A stretch of DNA of 64,000 bases from Bacillota bacterium (GTDB taxonomy: Bacteria > Bacillota > Bacilli > Paenibacillales > NBRC-103111). Below are positions 1 through 8,896 of this stretch, one piece after another; positions within the stretch are counted from its first letter, which is position 1; every line of letters starts with the position of its first letter. The translations under genes were made by a program, and so were the position numbers. The DNA lies in assembly GCA_023386955.1 (NCBI GenBank), contig JAEWIS010000011.1, positions 1-64,000 of the forward strand. Reading direction: 5' to 3'. The notes below the pieces were generated by a model, which was not told where the DNA came from, did no database searches, and saw only the letters and a list, made by a program, of their open reading frames with translations.

Positions 1-34
1 GTTCCGGGGTTCCGGGGGTTCACGGCTGCCCCCC

Positions 35-3000
35 TCACTTCGGCGTCAGCCGCACATAGTCCAGCACCAGCCGGTAGCCTTTGCTGGAGACGTTTTTACC
101 AGTGCTGGTGAAGCGCAGCACAAGCTCCCCTCCCGCCGGGAATGCAACATCTCCCAGGTCAATTTCCTGATAGACCGCGCCCGTGGGCAAATCATACTGA
201 TCCATGGGCGCTCCTTGATTCACGCCGTTGACGGACAGCTGATAGATGCCGCGGTCGTTATTCTTCATCACGCCAACCTTTACATTGTACAGCTTGCCGC
301 CAGCAGCCAACGCTGCTGCAGCCGACGGATTTAGACCGTAGACGCTGCCGCTGACGGTAAAACCAGCCATGTCACTGTCATCCGGCGGAAGCTCCACACT
401 AATACCGGTATAACCGCCATACACCTGCCCCGTCACCGTTTCCGCACCATACACAGCAGCAGTGACGCCGCTTCGCAGTGCCGTTACCCCGGCAGGGCTC
501 CAGCGGTACTCCACAAAATCCCCAACCGCGTTGGCCGCCAGGTTGGTGCCTTGGCCGCCGCTCAGCTTGGTGTCTGTACGCAGGGTATGGGCATCCCCAG
601 CCGACAAGGCGGCTACCGTCAGATGCTCCGCCTCCAGGAGAAGCGGTCCCGGCGGCAGCGGCGCGGTTACCACAGGACCGGTCACCACAGGGGTAGCCAC
701 CACCGCGGACGTATTGTCCGTAGTGCGGAAATAATACGAGTGGATACCCAACCCCAAACGAGTCGAATACGTGTAACGCTTGCCGTCCGTATATACCGTA
801 TCCGCCGTGTTGAGCTCCGCCATATCCCGGATCACACCGTCGATCACCACCTGCACCCGGAACGGCTTCTGATTGTCCGCATCCTGATAGTCCGCACTGA
901 AGGTGAACAGAGTATCCGTATCCCCGGCCACGGCGTTTACACCTGTACCGCTTAATACCGGCGCTGTGCCGGAGGGCTGGTTGGAGGCGTAAATCTCATC
1001 GATCCACAGCTCGCCTGGAACCGCCGTGGTTTCCTTCAGCCAAACCTCCAGATGGACCGCCTTTTTGTCGAGGGTGCCGGAGGCGTCCAGATCAAAGTTG
1101 AAGGTGGTCCATTCCGTAGGCACCGCAATATATCCGCCGGAGCCGGTAATCTTCACCCGCATGCCGTCATAGCCGGGATTTTTCATCACCACGGTGAGAT
1201 AACGGTAGCCGGACAAGTCCACCTTATCCTTCCACGGCTCAAACTTGGCCTGGGATTTGGTGGAGGCGGAGTTGTGGGTAAACCGGCCGATGGTCCGGCC
1301 GTCCTCCGTACCATCCGCATATACACCCGAACCGCCGTCCTGGTTGTACCAGTTCACCCAGTCCAAACCTCCCCCTCCCCAGGTGCCCTGTCCGCTGAAA
1401 TTATCGTACAACAGCGGATGTCCCGGATCAGGCAGGGGCGGTGCAACAGTGAAATGAGTGGCGCTGTAGGTGGAGCGCCCGTCCGCTACCGTTCCCCGGA
1501 CATAAGCCCGTTTATTGGTATACGGAGCCAAGGAAGAGGTATCGTACTGCGCAGTGTAAACCCAGCCGGAGCCGGTCATAGGCTGGTACGACCCGTCCAC
1601 CCGGTAATCCATAGCGCTGACTGCCCCCTGGGGTTCGGCAAACACCGTCACCATCCCGGTCACATAATCCCCGATGACAGGCGTGGTCACGGGAAGCTTC
1701 GGCAAGGATTGCCCGCCAACAGAAGCATCCGAGGTGCCACTGAGCGCCATGACCGAATACAAAAGTCCGGCTTGAATACTAATGCTGAACTCATTGTACC
1801 GCCACTGGTTCAGGTCATCCTCCGGGAAAGGACGATCCTCATACCATGGGCTGACACTGGCCTTGTTTTTGGTATCCTTCATATTGGGTCCGGCCACCAT
1901 AGCTCCCGGAACCACCACACCCCGGTTGGTGGAGCTGCGGGCTTCCTCATCCAGCCGGGTATGCACGTAGCGGACATAATCCGTACCCACACCGGACACC
2001 CAGCTTTTGTTCCAGGGATTGTTACCGAAGATCCAGTACAGCCCCTTCATCGCTGCCTGTTTCACCGCAGGATCGGGAAACAGTTCGTTGTAGCGGAGGG
2101 CATCGCCGATGTAAGAGCCCAAAGGCTCGTTGACGCCGAAGTTGCCGAACTCGTTCAGCACCCCGTAAGGCGTGTCATCCTGGGAGGTCAGGAAATACTC
2201 CATTTGTTTGTCCAGAACACTCTTGATATGCGCCTTCACCACCGTATCCGCCACCGGGTAGAACTCCGCCAGTGTCATCGGCCGCATATCCCAATAGTTG
2301 GTGGAGCGCAGATCACCCGGCGCGATAGCGCTGATCCGGGGCAAAGCGGCATTCTTATATTCCGCAGCTCCGGTCAGCAGATACAACTCCACCTCCGCCC
2401 ACAGCAGCGTATTGGGAATGCCTCCCGTCGTAACGTAGCTGCCCGGGTCAGGACCGACCCAGTTCAGGGCGAATTGGTAAAAAGGCACAGCCGCAGCGGA
2501 AATGGTATTGGAAAAGGCCTGGAGTTCCGCCACCTTGGACGAAGAAACACGCCCGTTGGCAATAGCGTCGTTAATGGCCCGGGCCGTCGCCGCCAAGGCA
2601 CCCGCCGCCTTGCCGGAGCCGCCCACACACAGCTCCCGCAGGGTAGGATCGTCTGCCGTACCGACGATGTTGTCTGTAGCCTTCTCCGGATGTTTGAAGT
2701 CCGTGTAGTTCTTGATATTATAGATAGCTCCGTCCATCTGATCAGCGAACTTCATCAGATATTCGCTGCCGAAAATCGCCTCGTCGAGAAGATCCGGGAT
2801 GCCGTTGGCGTCATTGTCGTAATTGACCTCAGGGGAGTCCGCATGCCGCAGATAAGCCAAGGCAATCTCTCCGGTGACCCACTGGTTGCCGCCGTATTTG
2901 CCATAGTCCCCGGCATCGAACCAGCCGCCGGTGAGATCGTAATGGGTGCCGTCGGCGGCCACTGCATCATCCAGGAAGGATTCGGGATGGAATACCTTGG

Positions 3001-4708
3001 CCGAAGGGGCGATATCGCTGTAGCCCGCCGGATAGCTGACCCGGGTGTCCGTGGACCGTTGGAGCCGGTAGAAGGCGGTCATTTCATCCTTAAAGCTGTT
3101 CCACAGATTGCTTCTGATGGGGAAGCTGTAGGAGGTTTTGCCGTTGGTTGTGATGGTGAAGCTCTCTCCGGTTTGGGTGAAGGAGGAAAAGTCAAGGGAA
3201 TAGGCATGTTTGCCCCAGATTACACCCTCATCCTTCAGGTTACCGGACCAAACAGCTGCAGCGCCGCTTTTAATCTGGACACTAAGGTCAGTCAGCGCAT
3301 CCACTGCCGTAACCGTAGCCAGTTTGTAATCCAACGCCCCATAACCGGCCTGGGAAACATTGATGCTGTCCACCAGGTTTCCGGTATACAGCACCGCCTT
3401 CACCTGGTCCACCGCCACCGCAGCACCGGAGGAGACCGTTTCTTTTTCACCTGTAACCCGGACAGTCAGGGTATGCGCCCCGTTCAGCAGCTCCGGGCTG
3501 GTATAGAGAAGCGCATGCTCCTGCCGGGATGCGGCATAAGCCGATACGGCCAGCTCCTCTCCCCCGTCTATGGAGATGCCGGCAATCCCGTAACCCGGTG
3601 CCTTGGCCCCATAAAGCTGCACCTTGGTACCGGTGAAGCGGAAGGTGGCTGTATCCCCTGCAGCCGCCGATACATGCTGGTCCCCGCCAAAGCTGCCTGC
3701 AGTAGCAGCACCATACTGCCAGCCTGTTCCGGCATACTGGAACTGGGCGGCCCCGGGCCCAATAGCGTTATCGTTCACATCTGCCGTCTGCCATACACTA
3801 GCTACTGTAATCGGTTGGCCGGTCCACACCGCCGGGTCATTATGGGCATCCGTGGCGCGGATGGCGTAGGTATGGTTCCCCGCAGGCAGCTTCGTTGCCA
3901 GGATATAGTCCTTGCCGTCAGCATATTGGAAGTCTCCGCGTTCCACCTCATCCATCGCGATAACCGTGGTATCATCAAGCACCAGTTGCACCGCAAACGG
4001 CGCATCGTTATCCGGGTCCGTGTAGGTGGCCCGGAAGGTGAAGCGGGTATTTTCATCCCCGGCCGTCTGATCCACTCCCGTATTGCTCAGAGCAGCCGGC
4101 TGGCCTTCGGCAGGAGAGGTGCCCTTAATCTCATCGATGAGAATCTCTCCGTATTGGCCCCCCGTCTGGCGGAGCCAGATGGAGAAGTGTATGCTCTTGC
4201 GGTTCAGCACCGGAAACTGGTCCAGATCAAAATTGAAGGTGGTCCAATCCTGGGGAACCGTGATCCAATCCCCGGACAGATTGTAGCTGTTGGTGCCGTC
4301 CGTAATGCCGATGCGGATGCGGGCTCCCTCGTAGCCGGGATTCTTCATGACAAAGGTTATGTAACGGTAGCCATAGAAGTTGCCGTTGTCATGCTGGGGC
4401 TCGAACTTGGCCCAGGAGGAGGCAGTGGCCGGGGTTTGGGTGAATTTGCCTACAGCTCTGCCGTCGGCCGTTACCTTGGCATACGTGCCTGTTCCCCCGG
4501 CCTGGTTGTACCAGTTCGCCCAATTTTGCGTGAAGGTTCCGCCATTGGAAAAATCATCGTACACCATGGGCGTGTTGGGTCCGGGAAGTGGCGCAACAGC
4601 TCCCATCGCGATCAGGGGTGCGGACAACAACAGGACAAGCGCCAGCAGAAGCGGCACCACCCTCCTTCCCATCCGGTTTCTGCTCCCAGGCAGAAATAAA
4701 GCATACAT
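35..4708 (-). CDS. Secreted multi-modular GH9 endoglucanase-type glycoside hydrolase
   Basis: Secreted enzyme predicted to cut beta-1,4-glucans such as cellulose or a related plant glucan. A signal peptide lies at residues 13-37. A CBM-like jelly-roll (about 48-196) and an Ig-like domain (200-302) come first, then a further beta module (305-445), the Ig-like CelD_N domain (448-532) and the (alpha/alpha)6 GH9 domain (about 535-990). GH9 marks are DAGD at 598-601 (catalytic Asp pair), H916 in YVHTR and E973 in YNEFS (proton donor). The CBM plus Ig pair is repeated after the catalytic domain (1099-1345), followed by a C-terminal CBM6/35-like module (1357-1557) that carries an insertion. There are no SLH repeats, so it is probably released or bound through its CBMs. 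The start follows AAGGAGG at 4717-4723 with a cre site directly upstream. Substrate is inferred from family only. Confidence 0.93.
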   Translation of the reverse strand: MYALFLPGSRNRMGRRVVPLLLALVLLLSAPLIAMGAVAPLPGPNTPMVYDDFSNGGTFTQNWANWYNQAGGTGTYAKVTADGRAVGKFTQTPATASSWAKFEPQHDNGNFYGYRYITFVMKNPGYEGARIRIGITDGTNSYNLSGDWITVPQDWTTFNFDLDQFPVLNRKSIHFSIWLRQTGGQYGEILIDEIKGTSPAEGQPAALSNTGVDQTAGDENTRFTFRATYTDPDNDAPFAVQLVLDDTTVIAMDEVERGDFQYADGKDYILATKLPAGNHTYAIRATDAHNDPAVWTGQPITVASVWQTADVNDNAIGPGAAQFQYAGTGWQYGAATAGSFGGDQHVSAAAGDTATFRFTGTKVQLYGAKAPGYGIAGISIDGGEELAVSAYAASRQEHALLYTSPELLNGAHTLTVRVTGEKETVSSGAAVAVDQVKAVLYTGNLVDSINVSQAGYGALDYKLATVTAVDALTDLSVQIKSGAAAVWSGNLKDEGVIWGKHAYSLDFSSFTQTGESFTITTNGKTSYSFPIRSNLWNSFKDEMTAFYRLQRSTDTRVSYPAGYSDIAPSAKVFHPESFLDDAVAADGTHYDLTGGWFDAGDYGKYGGNQWVTGEIALAYLRHADSPEVNYDNDANGIPDLLDEAIFGSEYLMKFADQMDGAIYNIKNYTDFKHPEKATDNIVGTADDPTLRELCVGGSGKAAGALAATARAINDAIANGRVSSSKVAELQAFSNTISAAAVPFYQFALNWVGPDPGSYVTTGGIPNTLLWAEVELYLLTGAAEYKNAALPRISAIAPGDLRSTNYWDMRPMTLAEFYPVADTVVKAHIKSVLDKQMEYFLTSQDDTPYGVLNEFGNFGVNEPLGSYIGDALRYNELFPDPAVKQAAMKGLYWIFGNNPWNKSWVSGVGTDYVRYVHTRLDEEARSSTNRGVVVPGAMVAGPNMKDTKNKASVSPWYEDRPFPEDDLNQWRYNEFSISIQAGLLYSVMALSGTSDASVGGQSLPKLPVTTPVIGDYVTGMVTVFAEPQGAVSAMDYRVDGSYQPMTGSGWVYTAQYDTSSLAPYTNKRAYVRGTVADGRSTYSATHFTVAPPLPDPGHPLLYDNFSGQGTWGGGGLDWVNWYNQDGGSGVYADGTEDGRTIGRFTHNSASTKSQAKFEPWKDKVDLSGYRYLTVVMKNPGYDGMRVKITGSGGYIAVPTEWTTFNFDLDASGTLDKKAVHLEVWLKETTAVPGELWIDEIYASNQPSGTAPVLSGTGVNAVAGDTDTLFTFSADYQDADNQKPFRVQVVIDGVIRDMAELNTADTVYTDGKRYTYSTRLGLGIHSYYFRTTDNTSAVVATPVVTGPVVTAPLPPGPLLLEAEHLTVAALSAGDAHTLRTDTKLSGGQGTNLAANAVGDFVEYRWSPAGVTALRSGVTAAVYGAETVTGQVYGGYTGISVELPPDDSDMAGFTVSGSVYGLNPSAAAALAAGGKLYNVKVGVMKNNDRGIYQLSVNGVNQGAPMDQYDLPTGAVYQEIDLGDVAFPAGGELVLRFTSTGKNVSSKGYRLVLDYVRLTPK

Positions 4709-4723
4709 CTCATTTTCCTCCTT

Positions 4724-4737
4724 TGTAATCGTTTACA
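4724..4737 (-). promoter_or_regulatory. cre site (CcpA operator) of the GH9 gene
   Basis: The 14-mer TGTAAACGATTACA on the minus strand fits the Bacillus cre consensus TGWNANCGNTNWCA at every defined position, and the match is palindromic on both strands. It abuts the Shine-Dalgarno sequence (4717-4723), 16 bp before the ATG. This is the position of a roadblock or promoter-overlapping CcpA site. Repression by preferred sugars is inferred. Confidence 0.75.
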
Positions 4738-4745
4738 TATGTATA

Positions 4746-4810
4746 TAAAAATCAGGGCACACCTTCCCAGAGACTGCGATGCAGCTCATTTTTCCGGATG
4801 TGTGCCCTGA
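4746..4810 (-). terminator. Intrinsic terminator after the importer/deacetylase operon
   Basis: An 11-bp perfect inverted repeat, 4752-4762 and 4800-4810, is followed on the minus strand by ATTTTTATAT. It lies 59 bp past the stop of the 4869-6221 gene and would separate that operon from the GH9 gene. Confidence 0.65.
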
Positions 4811-4868
4811 TGTGTGCTTATTGTGTATCTTGACGTGTACCTAAATGACTGCCTTTTGCAAATGACTG

Positions 4869-6221
4869 CTACTGCTCGGCCTTAAATTCCAGCTCAATCA
4901 CCATTGGCTCTCCCGTCAGATTAAACCGGAGAAAGGCCAATTCATCCTTGATGATTTTCACCTGCGCTCCGGCCAGCGAGCAGGAGGCCAGACGGAAGCC
5001 GGCTAGATCATCCCAATACACCAGACCGAAGGGAATGGCTTTCCACTCCCCGATCTCATAGGTGAACCGGATGGCCGTCTCCGTCCGTTCATAGTGGCGG
5101 ACGAATACCGGCGGAGCCTCCTCGGCGTATTCCCTGGCGCTGTCCGCACTGCCGGTGTAGCTGCGGAGCAGTCGCGGTCTGCATTCCCCTTTGACAAAAC
5201 CCATCTGGGCATCCTTGTCGTAGGTGAGGAAAGCATCGGGCCACGGACCCAGCCCCACCCCGCCCAGCGTCAGGGTATATTCATTGATCTGCGGCCGGAT
5301 AGGTTTGTCGCGGGTCAGCATGTAAACCGGTTCTGTTACCTCGTACCTCTTGCCATACTCGCCCAACGCCTGAGGCAATGTCGTCAGCATAATGCCAAAG
5401 CCGGTAATGTACTGGAAGAACCGGTCCAGCATCCCTTCGCAGGCCTCCACATGGGACGCGGGAAACACCTGGAACTGCGGGGTGAACTCCATCTCATGGG
5501 CCTCCTGATGCTGCAGAAAGTACACCCTGTCATTATGGTCGGTATTATCTAGATACTCCTGAAATACCAGCTTCCAATACTCGATGTCCTCTCCCGAGCA
5601 GAGTCCAGCGCGCAACACATCGTTGGGATCGGTGGAATACAGCACGGGACTGCCGGTGCTCCAGGTCTGATGCAAATCCCGGGCGGTCCATTCGCAGGCT
5701 ACCACCTTGCCCTTCCCCGGATGGGGAGCGGTGTACCGGGCAGGGTCCACGTACCAGGAGCCCCAGGGAATCCCCTTGTGGGTAATCCCGTCCCACCATA
5801 CCTGCTCCCAGCAGTAGCCCCACATGCCCCGGAAGTCCAGCTCCTCCAGCACTTCGATCACTTCATTATAAATTTTGCCTCTGCCGGCAATTTTCACTTG
5901 CACCCAGGGGAAATGCTCCTGGACAAGCTGCCAGTCCTGCTCCAGCTTTTGCTTCAATACAGCCTTCGACCCGCCTGCCTCCTCCTCGAAAAAAGGGCAT
6001 TGCAGAATCACGTCATCCCCATAAGCTTCATGCCACTCCCTGATCCGGTCCGCCAACACGGGGATGGAACCCCGGTTGACAATCCAGGTGACAGGTATGC
6101 CGTAACGGTGGGCCAAGGCTGCGGTTCTTTCCACACCTTCAACAGCCGTTCCTTTTCCCCAGGGTGTGTCATAATGGGAGGCATAGCTGACGAAGGTGTA
6201 GATAAGACGTTCCGGTTTCAA
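4869..6221 (-). CDS. Putative polysaccharide deacetylase-like protein (NodB-type fold), function unknown
   Basis: 450 residues with no signal peptide, so probably cytoplasmic. The N-terminal third (YTFVSYASHYDTPW, then GIPVTWIVNRGS and a later DDVILQCP strand) resembles the beta-strand pattern of glycoside hydrolase/deacetylase (beta/alpha) barrels. A clear NodB HxxxH metal motif was not located. The last 120 residues look like a beta-rich accessory domain. The start is TTG with AGGAGG at 6231-6236, 9 nt upstream. It is the fourth gene of an importer operon (25 bp after the binding-protein gene), which suggests a role in processing the imported sugar. It could instead be a GH38/57-type barrel enzyme. 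The exact reaction is not known. Confidence 0.6.
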   Translation of the reverse strand: MKPERLIYTFVSYASHYDTPWGKGTAVEGVERTAALAHRYGIPVTWIVNRGSIPVLADRIREWHEAYGDDVILQCPFFEEEAGGSKAVLKQKLEQDWQLVQEHFPWVQVKIAGRGKIYNEVIEVLEELDFRGMWGYCWEQVWWDGITHKGIPWGSWYVDPARYTAPHPGKGKVVACEWTARDLHQTWSTGSPVLYSTDPNDVLRAGLCSGEDIEYWKLVFQEYLDNTDHNDRVYFLQHQEAHEMEFTPQFQVFPASHVEACEGMLDRFFQYITGFGIMLTTLPQALGEYGKRYEVTEPVYMLTRDKPIRPQINEYTLTLGGVGLGPWPDAFLTYDKDAQMGFVKGECRPRLLRSYTGSADSAREYAEEAPPVFVRHYERTETAIRFTYEIGEWKAIPFGLVYWDDLAGFRLASCSLAGAQVKIIKDELAFLRFNLTGEPMVIELEFKAEQ

Positions 6222-6246
6222 TATATTCCGCCTCCTGAGGAAATCT

Positions 6247-7812
6247 TTATTTCTTCGACTCTACCAGCCACGCATCGATTTGCGTTTGCATTTCGGCCTG
6301 AACCTTCTCTAACCCGGCGGCTTTCAGCTTGGTATTGCGTTCATCCAGCATCTTGGACGGATTGGGCAAAGCGCCGGTGCTGATCGCCTTATACTCATTG
6401 ACGACTGTAGTCAATTGGGCAATTTCATTCTTCACCTTGGTATCGTCGAAGGTAAAACCCAGCAGCGGGAAGCGGGTGGCTTCGTTGTTGAATTTTTTCC
6501 AGCTTTCATACAGGTCATCCGGTTGTCCGGGCTTCAGGTAGTTCAGGAACTGGTTGCCCACCACCCAAAAAAGAGCGGTATCGCCATAGCCGGAATCCTT
6601 GATGGGCTCGATTCGGTTGGCGCTGAGCTTCTTGTAGTGTTTGCCTTCAATCCCGTTCACCAGCAGGTTGATCACATACGGATCGGTGTGCAGGTAGTTC
6701 AGCACCATCATCGCCCGTTCGGGGTTTTTGGAGGTCCTGGAGATGGACATCATGGAGCCGGTAGCCAGATCAGTGGTGACAATCGGCTCTTCGATGACAT
6801 GGGACACCCAATCGAAATTGTCAGCCAGCTTCAGCTCAATGTCTGCGCCCGGCTTCCACACGGTAGATTGCAGCCAAAGCTTGCCTTGTTTGCGGATATC
6901 GGCCACGTTGGTTGTGGTGGTAGCGGCGTCGGCGTTGATGTATCCCTTTTCATAATATTTGCGGAAAAGCTCTGCATCGGTTTTGTTCAGAGTGACGATG
7001 TCCTGGTCCAGCACAGTCTTAACCTTCATGTCCTTGGACTTGTAATCCATGAAGAACATGGGCAGCTTGCCGGGAGTCGGGCCGATGGGACGGTAGTTGG
7101 AGCGGGTTTCGTACATCATGAAGCTGACCGGACCGCCTGCCACATACAGGTTGGTGAAGGTGGGCTCCTTTTCCTTGATGGTGGCAAAATACGGCTCCAG
7201 ATCCTCCATCTTATTGATCTTATCAATAGGAATATTATATTTGTCTACGATATCCTTGCGGTAGGTGAAGGCTTTGCCTTGTGTAATTTCCTTGTTCGTG
7301 GGAATGGCATACAGCTTGCCTTTATAACGGGGCGCCTCCAAATAAAGGGGATGCAGCTCCTTCTTCAAGCCTTGACCGTATTTCTCCACCAGGGAATCCA
7401 GCTCCAGGAATGCGCCCTTGGTAACGTTGGAGGAAAAGCCCAGCCAGGAGGCGGTAAACAAGAGATCCATCTTCTCGCCGGTGTTCATCATCAGCTCGGT
7501 TTTCTTCTGGTAGTCGCTGGGGGCGATGGGCTGCAGGGACACGGTGGTGTTGATTTTTTCCTTCAAATATTCATTGAGCTTCTCTTGGATGACTGTGTCA
7601 TCCTTTTGCGGCTTGCCGTAATAGATAATGGATACCTCATACGGGTCCAGCTTGGCGGCTTGGGGGCTGGCTGCAGGGGCAGTGGTGCCGGCCGGTGTGC
7701 TGGGGGCGGTGCTAGGGGTGCTCTCCGAGCTGCTGCCGCAGCCGGCCAATGCGGTGGTTAATCCGACCGCCAATGCCACAGGTGCAAGTAATGCCGATTT
7801 TTTACGGTTCAT
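6247..7812 (-). CDS. Extracellular sugar-binding lipoprotein (LplA family) of a CUT1 ABC importer
   Basis: Captures oligosaccharides outside the membrane and delivers them to the two permeases encoded just upstream. The signal peptide ends in the lipobox LAGC, giving a lipid-anchored Cys, followed by a Ser/Thr/Pro-rich tether. The body is an SBP_bac_1-type fold, and the C-terminal region matches the DUF3502-like tail common in Paenibacillus LplA proteins (FDDTKVKNEIAQL, close to the end). The ATG at 7812 was chosen because GGAGGG lies just before it and the signal peptide starts there; an upstream in-frame start would add 12 residues without a good ribosome site. Substrate unknown. Confidence 0.92.
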   Translation of the reverse strand: MNRKKSALLAPVALAVGLTTALAGCGSSSESTPSTAPSTPAGTTAPAASPQAAKLDPYEVSIIYYGKPQKDDTVIQEKLNEYLKEKINTTVSLQPIAPSDYQKKTELMMNTGEKMDLLFTASWLGFSSNVTKGAFLELDSLVEKYGQGLKKELHPLYLEAPRYKGKLYAIPTNKEITQGKAFTYRKDIVDKYNIPIDKINKMEDLEPYFATIKEKEPTFTNLYVAGGPVSFMMYETRSNYRPIGPTPGKLPMFFMDYKSKDMKVKTVLDQDIVTLNKTDAELFRKYYEKGYINADAATTTTNVADIRKQGKLWLQSTVWKPGADIELKLADNFDWVSHVIEEPIVTTDLATGSMMSISRTSKNPERAMMVLNYLHTDPYVINLLVNGIEGKHYKKLSANRIEPIKDSGYGDTALFWVVGNQFLNYLKPGQPDDLYESWKKFNNEATRFPLLGFTFDDTKVKNEIAQLTTVVNEYKAISTGALPNPSKMLDERNTKLKAAGLEKVQAEMQTQIDAWLVESKK

Positions 7813-7906
7813 TTTTTGTGACCCTCCCTGTAATGGATAATATGTCAAACGGCCGTCAAACTCAACAGGCTGCTGATGTAGGGCGGCCGGTGAAGCACGG
7901 TGTAAC

Positions 7907-7926
7907 GGCGGAAGGCGGATTCCGCC
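7907..7926 (-). other. Intercistronic hairpin between permease and binding-protein genes
   Basis: Perfect 7-bp stem (7907-7913 with 7920-7926) and a 6-nt loop, without a U-run, in the 140-bp gap before the binding-protein gene. It may stabilise or process the mRNA so that the binding protein is made in excess. Inference from position. Confidence 0.4.
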
Positions 7927-7952
7927 ATGCGTCTCCCATCAAACGACTTCGG

Positions 7953-8864
7953 CTATCCCTTGACGGCGCCGACCGTCAGACCCTTCACGAAGTATTTCTG
8001 GAAGAAGGGATACACTACGAGAATCGGCCCCATCCCCACTACGGCCATGGCCATCTGCAGGGATTCGTTGGGCAAATCCTTCAGAAGCTCCGGGTTCTGG
8101 AGAGCCAGGGCCATATTTTCCCGGATATACTGCACATCCTTCAGCACCCGCATCATCAGAAACTGGAGGGGGTACATGGCCTCTTTATTAATGAAGAGCA
8201 GGGCGTTGAACCAGTCGTTCCAGTACAGAATGGTGGAGAACAGCGCCATGGTGGCCATCACCGGCAAGGACAAGGGCAGGATGATCTGGATGAAAATCCT
8301 CAGCTCCCCCGCTCCGTCGATTTTGGCGGATTCAATTAAGGCCGGATGGATGGTGGTCTGGAAAAAGGTCCGCATAATAATGACGTTAAACGGGATAATC
8401 AGCAGCGGCAAAATCAGGGACAAGTACGAGTCCTTCAGGCCCAGGGCCTGGGTGTACACCATATACTTGCTCACCATCCCTCCGCTGAACAGCATGGTGA
8501 AGAACAGGAAGAAGGTAAAGAATGAACGCAGCGGATAATCCCTGCGGGAGATCGGATACGCGAACATTGCCATCAATAGCACGCTCAAAATGGTTCCCGC
8601 AACCGTAATGCCAATGCTGACGCCGTATGCATTGAAGATGGTGGATGCATCGGTAAACATGGTCCGGTAGGCGGTCAAGGACCACTGACTGGGCCAGAAG
8701 CTGTAGCCTTCATTGATGAGAACATCGCCGTTGGTAAAGGATACGATGATGACCAGCACCACCGGGAGCACGCAGGCCAGCGACAAAAGTACAAATGCTA
8801 GATTGAGCATGAGGTTGGATACGGGTGAAATGCGGTTTTCCCGCCGGGCGGTTGTGGCTGCCAC
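7953..8864 (-). CDS. CUT1 sugar ABC importer permease, LplC/YtcP type
   Basis: Inner-membrane channel subunit of about 300 residues with six predicted membrane segments. The cytoplasmic EAA loop (ESAKIDGAGELRIF...LP) contacts the ATPase. It ends in the typical FVKGLTVGAVKG tail of this subfamily. The start is GTG with AAGGAGG 10 nt upstream; a nearer ATG is out of frame. It pairs with the LplB-type permease encoded upstream and the lipoprotein downstream. No ATP-binding subunit is encoded nearby. Confidence 0.93.
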   Translation of the reverse strand: MAATTARRENRISPVSNLMLNLAFVLLSLACVLPVVLVIIVSFTNGDVLINEGYSFWPSQWSLTAYRTMFTDASTIFNAYGVSIGITVAGTILSVLLMAMFAYPISRRDYPLRSFFTFFLFFTMLFSGGMVSKYMVYTQALGLKDSYLSLILPLLIIPFNVIIMRTFFQTTIHPALIESAKIDGAGELRIFIQIILPLSLPVMATMALFSTILYWNDWFNALLFINKEAMYPLQFLMMRVLKDVQYIRENMALALQNPELLKDLPNESLQMAMAVVGMGPILVVYPFFQKYFVKGLTVGAVKG

Positions 8865-8896
8865 AGCATGTGCACCTCCTTAGATAAGAGCGGAGT

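Noticed and set aside
1052..4699. Long plus-strand reading frame opposite the GH9 gene
   Set aside because: Shadow of a GC-rich gene on the other strand; no ribosome site and no recognisable domain. The minus-strand frame has a signal peptide and GH9 motifs.
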